From NCBI RefSeq assembly GCF_030817015.1, contig NZ_JAUSYS010000001.1, positions 1,302,001 to 1,366,000 of the forward strand: a DNA stretch of 64,000 nucleotides. The letters are read 5' to 3'. A model generated the notes under the pieces. The model was given only the letters and a program-made list of their open reading frames with translations, did no database searches and was not told where the DNA came from. Made by a program: the position numbers and the translations under genes. This DNA comes from Arthrobacter sp. V1I7. GTDB taxonomy: Bacteria; Actinomycetota; Actinomycetes; Actinomycetales; Micrococcaceae. The number at the start of each line of letters is the position of its first letter. Positions within the stretch are counted from its first letter, which is position 1. This document shows positions 58,164 to 64,000 of the stretch, one piece after another.

Positions 58164-59285
58164 TTAGGAGAACCGCCCGGGCCGGAACGTGGCCAGCATC
58201 GGGTGTTTGGATCCGGTCAGTATTTCCCCGGCCAGCAGCTCGCCCGCGATGAGTCCGAGCGTTGCGCCGGAGTGCGTGAAGGCGACAAAGCAGCCCGGGA
58301 CTTTCTCCAGCTCGCCGAGGACCGGCTCGCCGTCGCCGGGGATGGGCTTGTGGCCGATCTTCCAGGAAGCGGGCTTGAGCTCCGGGTTGCCGGCGAGGAG
58401 CCTTGCGGCCTCGTCCGCCAGTTCCTGGACAACCTCATCGGGGATCGAGAAAGTTCCATCCGCGTGCCCGGTGATGTCGGCCTCGTACCAGTCGTGATCC
58501 AGGGCAAGGGTGTTGCCCGGGTTGGGCCGCGTGGCCGCGCGGGGCGTGTTCAGCACGGCTTCGAGCTCGTGCTCGAGGGGTTTCGTGATCACCAGCATCG
58601 ACACCGGTGAGCCGTTGGGGATCTCGACCCCCAACGGTGCCACGACGGCCGGTGTTGCGGCGCCGCAGGCAACCAGGACGGCTTCGGCGTCGTGGACGGC
58701 TCCCGAGCCGAGCTGGACGCCGGTGGCCCGTCCGTCCGTGAGCACGACGGATGCTTTGCCGGCATTCAGGACAAGTTCGCCGCCGAGGTGATGGAATTCT
58801 TCCATAAGGAACTCGACCAGGTCCGGGAGGCTGACCCAGCCCTCGCCCGGGTTGAAGACCGCGTTTTCCGGGACAGCGGTGGCGTCGACGCCGGGCGTGG
58901 ACGCAGCGATGCCGTCCGGGGCGAGCAGCCTGGAGTCGTAGCCCTGGTTCCGCTCGAAGGCGTGGCGGGCCTCCGTGCCGCCGGCATGTCCGGCGGCGTT
59001 CCACATGAGGCCGCCGTCGAACCGGAGCCACTCCCTGGCGGGGTCTGAGGCGAACAGGGTCCGGTACCGGTCCACTCCCGCGACCCGGAGCTGGTGGTAG
59101 GGCGTGGACCGTTCGCCGGCCGAATTCAGCCAGGACAGGGAACGGCCGCTGGCCTCGCTGGCCAGGCCGCGCTCGGTGAGCAGCAGCACGGACGCGCCGG
59201 CGCGCAGCAGGTGGACGGCTGTGGAAACGCCAAGGATACCGCCGCCGATAACGGCAACACGCGGGGCGGAGACTGCGGAGGACAT
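58164..59285 (-). CDS. FAD-dependent oxidoreductase of the D-amino-acid oxidase (DAO) family
   Basis: The protein has 373 residues. The dinucleotide-binding segment VAVIGGGILGVSTAVHLL (residues 10-27) and the SGRSLSWLNSAGE region are typical of DAO-type amine/amino-acid oxidases, as is the C-terminal FVAFTHSGATLGLIAGELLAGEI. It would oxidise an amine or amino acid, plausibly the one imported by the ABC transporter upstream. The start MSSAVSAPR is preferred to one 11 codons earlier. It is the last gene of the minus-strand cluster. Confidence 0.88.
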   Translation of the reverse strand: MSSAVSAPRVAVIGGGILGVSTAVHLLRAGASVLLLTERGLASEASGRSLSWLNSAGERSTPYHQLRVAGVDRYRTLFASDPAREWLRFDGGLMWNAAGHAGGTEARHAFERNQGYDSRLLAPDGIAASTPGVDATAVPENAVFNPGEGWVSLPDLVEFLMEEFHHLGGELVLNAGKASVVLTDGRATGVQLGSGAVHDAEAVLVACGAATPAVVAPLGVEIPNGSPVSMLVITKPLEHELEAVLNTPRAATRPNPGNTLALDHDWYEADITGHADGTFSIPDEVVQELADEAARLLAGNPELKPASWKIGHKPIPGDGEPVLGELEKVPGCFVAFTHSGATLGLIAGELLAGEILTGSKHPMLATFRPGRFS

Positions 59286-59325
59286 AGGAACTCTCTTTCT
59301 GGGGGGTGGAGCTTGCACGCCGGCG

Positions 59326-59829
59326 TCAGGCGCCGACGTGGACGTCTTCGATGATTTTCAGGACCTGGAGGGCTTCCGCCGGGTCCACGGGCAGCGGCCC
59401 GCGGCCGCGGAGCGCCTCGGCGAGGAGCCGGTAGAACTGCGGGTAGCTGCCCCGTTCGGCCGGGACGGGGCTGGTGGCGCCGTCGATGCCCAGGTTGCCC
59501 CACGCAGGTGGCGACGAACGGCTTGTCGACCACCACGTGCAGGCCGTGTGCGATTGCCGCCGCGGCAAGGCCGAAGCGCGTCACCGGCGGCGTTCCCAGG
59601 ACCACGAGGTCCAGCTCGCCGGCCAGCTGAAACAGCGCTTCCGGCGTCGGGACAATCCGCGCCCGCGGGTACCGGGACGCCGCGGCGGCGGCACGGTCCG
59701 GATCCGCGGTCACAATCACATCGAGGGAGTAGGCGGGGTCCGCCTCGATCAGCGGCGCGTGGAGACCCGGCCGGAGATCCCGAAGCCGACGACGGCGGTA
59801 CGGATGGTGCCGCCGGAAACTGTCCGCAT
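59326..59829 (-). pseudogene. Gfo/Idh/MocA-family oxidoreductase, remnant
   Basis: From ATG 59829 the frame gives [20 protein letters not shown], a Rossmann start, then breaks: one base (a T in a Phe codon) is missing near 59762-59764. The correct continuation PLIEADPAYSLDVIVTADP runs in another frame to HGLHVVVDKPFVAT near 59510. There the sequence jumps to WGNLGIDGATSPVPAERG and the usual C-terminus IIEDVHVGA, again in a shifted frame. About 150-200 codons of the middle, which bind the substrate, are gone. The total is 504 bases against about 1,050 for a full gene. It overlaps the ATPase stop by one base, so it was once part of the operon. Confidence 0.85.
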
Positions 59830-60605
59830 CAGAGCACCTCGGAGAGGAATCGCTGGAGGCGTTCGCTCCGGGGGTTGTCGAAGAGGTCCGCGGGGGAGCC
59901 CACTTCGACCACTTCGCCTTCGTCCATGAACACCACCTGGTCTGCGACGCGGCGGGCGAAGCCCATTTCGTGGGTGACGACCACCATGGTCATGCCCCGT
60001 TTGGCGAGCGATGCCATCAGGTTCAGGACGCCCTTGACCAGTTCGGGGTCCAGGGCGCTGGTGGCTTCGTCGAAGAGCATGACCTCCGGTTCCATCGCCA
60101 GGGCGCGGGCGATGGCGACGCGCTGCTGCTGTCCCCCGGAGAGGTCACGCGGGCGGTGGTCTGCCCGTTCGGCGAGGCCGACCTCCGCCAGCCGGCGCCG
60201 GGCGCGTTCCATCGCCTCGGCCCTGGGCATGACTTTGACGCTCCACAGGGCGAGGGCCACGTTTTCCAGTGCCGTGTGGTCCGGAAAGAGGTTGAAGTGC
60301 TGGAACACCATGCCGATCCGGCGCCGGAGCGTGTCCGGCTTGACCTCCAGGGCGCTTTCCCCGGCCAGGATCACGTTGCCGCTCTTGGGCTCGTGGAGCC
60401 GGTTGACGCCGCGCAGCAGGGTGGACTTGCCCGAGCCTGACGGGCCGATGATGCAGGTGGTGGTCCCCGGCGGAACGGTGACGCTGACGTTGCGGAGCAC
60501 CTCGACGTCGCCGAAGGCCATGGTGAGGTTCTTCAGCTCCAGGCTGGAGCCGTTGAAGGTCTCGATGTCCGCGGTGGTGGTGCTGGTGCCGGCGTTGGTG
60601 CTCAT
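59829..60605 (-). CDS. Polar amino-acid ABC transporter, ATP-binding protein
   Basis: This ATPase of 258 residues is of the GlnQ/HisP type: Walker [10 protein letters not shown] near residue 54, Q-loop [13 protein letters not shown], signature [16 protein letters not shown], and Walker [15 protein letters not shown]. It powers the permease whose stop it overlaps (ATGA). The upstream open frame is much longer but only shadows the permease gene, so MSTNAGTST is the start. Confidence 0.95.
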   Translation of the reverse strand: MSTNAGTSTTTADIETFNGSSLELKNLTMAFGDVEVLRNVSVTVPPGTTTCIIGPSGSGKSTLLRGVNRLHEPKSGNVILAGESALEVKPDTLRRRIGMVFQHFNLFPDHTALENVALALWSVKVMPRAEAMERARRRLAEVGLAERADHRPRDLSGGQQQRVAIARALAMEPEVMLFDEATSALDPELVKGVLNLMASLAKRGMTMVVVTHEMGFARRVADQVVFMDEGEVVEVGSPADLFDNPRSERLQRFLSEVL

Positions 60606-61390
60606 GTGTTGCTCCCGGTGGTCAGCGGCGAGGCCGCGTCGAGTTCCTTGACTTCGTTCAGGCCGCTGCTGGGGGCCGAGGGGCGCCGCTTGCCGGTGCG
60701 GAAGCGGTTGTCGAAATGATTCACGAGGTGGGTGAGCGGCACGGTGATGACGAGGTAGAAGATGCCGGCCAGAACCAGCGGGGAGAGGTTGCCGGAGAGG
60801 ACCGCGGCGTCCTGGCCCACCCGGAAGAGTTCGCGCTCGGAGACCAGCAGGCCCAGGAAGTAGACCAGCGAGGAGTCTTTGACGATGGCGATGAACTGGT
60901 TGACCAGGGCCGGCAGGACCCGCCGGATGCCCTGCGGGACGACCACCAGGGCCATGGACCGGGCATAGCTCATGCCCAGGGCGCGGCAGGCTTCGCCCTG
61001 GCCCTTGTCCACGCTGAGGATGCCGGCCCGGAAGATCTCGCCGATATAGGCGCTGGCGATCAGGCTCAGGGCGATGATGCCGAGCGGGTAGGGCGAGGGC
61101 CCGAAGATCGACTGGCTCAACCGGGCGAAGCCCTGGCCGATCAGCAGGATGGTGAGGATGGCAGGGAGTCCGCGGAACAGGTCGGTGTAGATCCGGGCCG
61201 GGATGCGCAGCCACTTGGACGGGGAGATCCCCATGATCGCGACGACCATGCCAAGTGCTACGCCGATGATGGTGGCGGCCACGGAGATGATGAGGGTGTT
61301 GAGCAGGCCAACGCCCAGGAGTTGGGGCAGGACTTCGGCCATTGCGGCGAAGTCGAAGAAGGTGCGGATGATGGTGGTGAACCAGTCCAT
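60602..61390 (-). CDS. Polar amino-acid ABC transporter, permease
   Basis: The protein has 262 residues with five or so hydrophobic segments and the permease EAA loop as [20 protein letters not shown], the site that docks on the ATPase. The family is HisM/GlnP. It begins [14 protein letters not shown]. It lies between the binding-protein gene (81 bases upstream) and the ATPase gene (overlapping). Confidence 0.94.
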   Translation of the reverse strand: MDWFTTIIRTFFDFAAMAEVLPQLLGVGLLNTLIISVAATIIGVALGMVVAIMGISPSKWLRIPARIYTDLFRGLPAILTILLIGQGFARLSQSIFGPSPYPLGIIALSLIASAYIGEIFRAGILSVDKGQGEACRALGMSYARSMALVVVPQGIRRVLPALVNQFIAIVKDSSLVYFLGLLVSERELFRVGQDAAVLSGNLSPLVLAGIFYLVITVPLTHLVNHFDNRFRTGKRRPSAPSSGLNEVKELDAASPLTTGSNT

Positions 61391-61470
61391 GGTTGCTCTC
61401 AGACGTAGTTAGCTGGTGGAACGCCGGGCGGACCGCGCGTGGTGGTCCGCCCGGCCGGAAGCCGGAAGGC

Positions 61471-62334
61471 CTACTTGCTGGGCGCCGGGGTTGCCGTCTG
61501 CTCGGCCTTCGGCAGGTACTGCTCGGGCATCGGGGATCCCGGGAACCACTTCTCGTAGAGCTTCTTCCAGGTGCCGTCTTCCATGGCCGCGGCCAGGCCC
61601 TTGTTGAGGGCTTCCCGGAAGGCGGCCTTGTCCTTGGCGACGGCGAACCCGGCCGGAGCATCGAAGGACGGGATGTCGGCGGCGCTGACCAGTCCGTACT
61701 GCTCCTGGTAGGCCTTGGCGGCCTCGTAGTCCAGGAAGTGTGCATCCACGGAGCCGCTGTTGACGGCGGAGATGGCGGTGTTGTTGTCGGGGAAGCGCAC
61801 CAGGCTCGCCGAGGTGAAGTTCTTGACCGCGTAGGCCTCCTGCAGCGTCCCCTGCACGACGCCGAGCCGCTTTCCGGCGAGCCCGTCGGCGTCGGCGATG
61901 CCGGAAGTCTTGGTGGTGATGACGGTCAGGTAGCCGGCGAGGTAGCCCTCGGAGAAGTCGACCGTCTGCTTGCGCTTGTCCGTGATGCCGATGGCGGCGA
62001 CGCCGGCGTCGAACTGGCCGTTGGCGACGGCGGCGAGCAGGCCGGAGAAGTCCTGGCCGGTGAAGACGACCTTGTCCACGCCGGCGCGGTGGGCGACGTC
62101 CTTGAAGAGCTCCACGTCGAAGCCGGTGAAGTTCCCCGCGGCGTCGGCGAAGGTGTACGGCTTCGAGTCGCCGAGGCTGGCGACCCGGATCGTGCCCGGC
62201 TCGATGAGGCCGTAGGGGTTCTCCGCCGGCGAGGACGAGGCGGAGGAGGTGCCCCCGCAGCCGGACAAAGCCAGGACGGCGGCAACGGCAGCGGCGACGA
62301 GCACCCCGGGGCGCAGCTTGTTTCGTTTAATCAC
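61471..62334 (-). CDS. Polar amino-acid ABC transporter, substrate-binding lipoprotein
   Basis: The precursor has 287 residues. The signal peptide has lipobox LALSGC (Cys26), so the mature protein is lipid-anchored outside. The type II periplasmic-binding fold carries [16 protein letters not shown] and [13 protein letters not shown] at the N-lobe, then [22 protein letters not shown]. The GTG start, 13 bases after a weak GGA, begins a normal signal peptide; the open frame extends another 96 codons but shadows the divergent gene. It heads the transporter operon. Confidence 0.93.
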   Translation of the reverse strand: MIKRNKLRPGVLVAAAVAAVLALSGCGGTSSASSSPAENPYGLIEPGTIRVASLGDSKPYTFADAAGNFTGFDVELFKDVAHRAGVDKVVFTGQDFSGLLAAVANGQFDAGVAAIGITDKRKQTVDFSEGYLAGYLTVITTKTSGIADADGLAGKRLGVVQGTLQEAYAVKNFTSASLVRFPDNNTAISAVNSGSVDAHFLDYEAAKAYQEQYGLVSAADIPSFDAPAGFAVAKDKAAFREALNKGLAAAMEDGTWKKLYEKWFPGSPMPEQYLPKAEQTATPAPSK

Positions 62335-62420
62335 AGCGTTATTCCAATCGAGGAGGGACGAGGAGGGGCAGGCGGCCGGTGATACCGCCCGATCTGAAGG
62401 GCCGTCGAGGGGGCTCTTGC

Positions 62421-62459
62421 TGAGTCCGGTCTCAGTCCCTAGGATTGAGACCGGACTCA
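62421..62459. promoter_or_regulatory. 14-bp perfect inverted repeat in the LacI divergent region
   Basis: TGAGTCCGGTCTCA and TGAGACCGGACTCA flank 11 bases, about 90 bases upstream of the binding-protein gene. It may be an operator or an attenuating hairpin in the transporter mRNA leader. Confidence 0.6.
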
Positions 62460-62461
62460 CA

Positions 62462-62484
62462 TCGATTGATAGAAATGTAATCGA
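62462..62484. promoter_or_regulatory. LacI-type operator candidate (TCGATT-N11-AATCGA)
   Basis: A perfect 6-bp inverted repeat with an 11-base AT-rich centre, 40 bases before the LacI gene's ATG, in the divergent promoter region. Confidence 0.5.
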
Positions 62485-62524
62485 AGCCACATCGGGCGTC
62501 AAGGGTCTGCTAAGAAAGGTCGTA

Positions 62525-63613
62525 ATGAGTAGCGATGCCTCCCGGCGCCGCGACATCACTGTCGCCGACGTCGCCAAAGCCGCCCAGGTTTCCAAGGCCC
62601 AGGCCGCCCGCGCCCTCGGCAACTACGGCGCCGTCAGCGAGGACGTGCGCGAACGCGTGCTGGCGGCCGCCGAGGAGCTTCGGTACCGGCCCAACGAACT
62701 CGCGCGCAGCATGAATACGGGAAAGTCGCACACCATCGGGGTGGTGGTCGGCGACATCGAGAACCCCCATTTCGGTCTGGCCACGCGGGGCATCACGGAC
62801 ACGGCGAAGAAGAGCGGGTTCAACGTCATCCTGATCAACACCGACGAGGACACGGCCGCGGAAGTCGACGCCGTCCGGGTGCTCCTGGACAAGCGGGTGG
62901 ACGGCCTGATCGTGGCGCCGGCGTCGTCGGTGGACACGGCTCACCTGCGCAGCGTCCACGAGTCCGGCCGTCCGCTGGTGCTGCTGGACCGCAAGGCGCC
63001 GGGCCTGGCTGTGGACACCGTGGCGGTCGACATGGAGGGGATCTCCTACGAATCCACCAGCTACCTGATCCAGTCCGGGCACCGGCGGATCGCGTTCATC
63101 TCCACGCTCAAGACGGAGGACGACTACCGCGACGGCATGCCGCTGGACTCCTCGCAGATCGCGGACCGCCGGGACGGTCTGAAACGGGCCTTCGCGGAGG
63201 CAGGGCTGGACCAGCCGGACGATCTGGTCCGGCTCAATGCCGGCGATGCCGAGTCGGTCAAGAAAATTACCCGGGAGCTGTTGCAGCGCCCGGACCCGGC
63301 GACGGCGATCATCGCCTCGGACGGCCTCATCGGCCTCAGCGTCGTGGAAGCCATCCATGAGCTGGGGCTGTCGATCCCGGAGGATGTCTCGTTCCTGATG
63401 TACGACGACTTTGCCTGGACCCGCCTCACGACGCCCCCGCTGACCGTCATCGCGCAGCCTGTCTATGACATGGGCGTCGCGGCCGCGGCTGCGCTGATCC
63501 GGCAGATCGAGGGCCGGAAAGCATCGGCGGCAGCACCGGAATTCACCGCGACGCTGATCCGGCGGGGCTCGGTCAGCGCGCCCGGCAACCGGAGCGGGCG
63601 CCCTAAACCGTAA
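62525..63613 (+). CDS. LacI-family transcriptional regulator
   Basis: This protein of 362 residues has an N-terminal helix-turn-helix and hinge ([20 protein letters not shown], then [18 protein letters not shown], to about residue 64) and a periplasmic-binding-like effector domain with [15 protein letters not shown]. It is divergent from the amino-acid transporter operon and is its likely repressor, with two palindromes between them. The start is the ATG 12 bases after AAAGG; the longer open frame runs back across the operators. Confidence 0.93.
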   Translation: MSSDASRRRDITVADVAKAAQVSKAQAARALGNYGAVSEDVRERVLAAAEELRYRPNELARSMNTGKSHTIGVVVGDIENPHFGLATRGITDTAKKSGFNVILINTDEDTAAEVDAVRVLLDKRVDGLIVAPASSVDTAHLRSVHESGRPLVLLDRKAPGLAVDTVAVDMEGISYESTSYLIQSGHRRIAFISTLKTEDDYRDGMPLDSSQIADRRDGLKRAFAEAGLDQPDDLVRLNAGDAESVKKITRELLQRPDPATAIIASDGLIGLSVVEAIHELGLSIPEDVSFLMYDDFAWTRLTTPPLTVIAQPVYDMGVAAAAALIRQIEGRKASAAAPEFTATLIRRGSVSAPGNRSGRPKP

Positions 63614-63642
63614 CGGCACGCCTCCCGCCGGCCCGGCCGCGG

Positions 63643-64000
63643 CTAGTGGGAGCCGGTCGGCAGGGGGAGCTCCTCGGCATCGGCGTCCCTCTCGGAGCCG
63701 GCTTCCGCGTCGGGCGGGGTGGGCTTGGCCCGGCGGCCGCGCGTGGCCGGGACGGGCGGCGCGGCATCCGCCTTCAGCAGCGCCCGCTTCTCCCGCCGGC
63801 CTTCCACCAGCCGGTAGAGCACGGGCACCAGCACCAGCGTCAGGGCCGTGGAGGAGATCAGCCCGCCGATCACCACGATCGCGAGCGGCTGCGAGATGAA
63901 GCCGCCGCCGCCGGTCAGGCCCAGCGCCATCGGCGCCAGCGCGAACACGGTGGCCAGGGCGGTCATCAGGATCGGCCGGAGCCGCTGCCGGGCGCCGTGG
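63643..64000 (-). CDS. RND-family efflux transporter, C-terminal end (partial)
   Basis: The frame is open to the window edge, so the 5' part lies outside. The visible 118 residues begin HGARQRLRPILMTALATVFA, the conserved region before the last two membrane segments of AcrB/RND transporters, then GGGFISQPLAIVVIGGLISS and LVLVPVLYRLVE. A charged cytoplasmic tail of about 45 residues, rich in Arg, Pro and Glu, ends the protein. It should export drugs, metals or lipids with protons; the substrate cannot be judged. Confidence 0.85.
   Translation of the reverse strand, partial: HGARQRLRPILMTALATVFALAPMALGLTGGGGFISQPLAIVVIGGLISSTALTLVLVPVLYRLVEGRREKRALLKADAAPPVPATRGRRAKPTPPDAEAGSERDADAEELPLPTGSH

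Noticed and set aside
59829..61745. A 638-codon minus-strand frame covering the ATPase and permease region
   Set aside because: Only its last 258 codons are the ATPase; the rest is a shadow of the permease and binding-protein genes.
1..64000. tRNA or rRNA genes and prophage
   Set aside because: No tRNA-like cloverleaf, rRNA stretch, integrase or phage structural gene was noticed on either strand; a covariance-model scan would be needed to exclude small RNAs.

Overview
The window looks like the chromosome of a high-GC Gram-positive actinobacterium of the Micrococcaceae (Arthrobacter / Pseudarthrobacter type). The basis is the very GC-rich third codon positions, frequent GTG starts and ATGA/GTGA gene overlaps, many start codons placed 6-7 bases after a TAnnnT -10 element (leaderless transcription), a mycothiol-type DinB/maleylpyruvate-isomerase-like protein, and gene orders typical of Actinobacteria (pncB / clpS-DUF2017 / murI-MBL-rph-rdgB; nrtR-nadA-nadB-nadC-nadS). 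This is inferred from content; no rRNA or tRNA gene is present to confirm it.

Layout. 0-9.4 kb holds core genes: an anchored protein of unknown function, a cysteine-less thioredoxin/TPR protein, a frameshifted Old Yellow Enzyme gene, an ABC exporter pair, nagB, a DUF3039 protein and a DEAD/DEAH helicase. 9.4-17.4 kb is an accessory patch, less GC-rich and patchy in coding. It has two ECF sigma / membrane-partner loci (one sigma gene frameshifted), a DUF808 membrane protein behind a possible leader peptide, a DUF1772 protein, a divergent NmrA-type / AraC-type pair, and solitary insertion-element-like end repeats, two of which face each other across 3.8 kb. 17.4-28.3 kb is core again: NAD salvage (pncA-pncB), ClpS, DUF2017, glutamate racemase, an MBL phosphodiesterase-like protein, RNase PH, RdgB, DedA, a DnaQ-BRCT protein, DUF4395 and an ADP-ribosylglycohydrolase. 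28.5-35.4 kb has an aquaporin-like channel, SbcD-SbcC and an MFS transporter.

35.5-40 kb is a small aromatic unit: IclR regulator, flavin reductase and 4-hydroxyphenylacetate 3-hydroxylase-type oxygenase, and an MHS-type transporter, with palindromic sites in its promoters. 40-46.4 kb carries a 2-oxoacid dehydrogenase operon (E1 alpha, E1 beta, a lipoyl domain as a separate small protein, and an alpha/beta hydrolase), an amino-acid permease and an Lrp/AsnC regulator. 47-53.2 kb is the de novo NAD operon nrtR-nadA-nadB-nadC-nadS with a clear palindromic operator. 53.2-58 kb has a GtrA protein, a DUF1684 protein, a lipoprotein, a transglutaminase-like protein, and a MarR / luciferase-like monooxygenase pair. 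58-63.6 kb is a LacI-regulated polar-amino-acid ABC transporter with a DAO-type flavoprotein and a broken Gfo/Idh/MocA gene. The window ends inside an RND-type efflux gene.

Three genes are interrupted by single-base frameshifts (Old Yellow Enzyme, ECF sigma, Gfo/Idh/MocA; the last also lacks its middle), and nrtR has no ordinary start codon. I see no CRISPR array, prophage, intact transposase, or recognisable defence system. The most unusual items are the inward-facing 17-bp end repeats around 12.0-15.8 kb and the split E2 component of the dehydrogenase operon.
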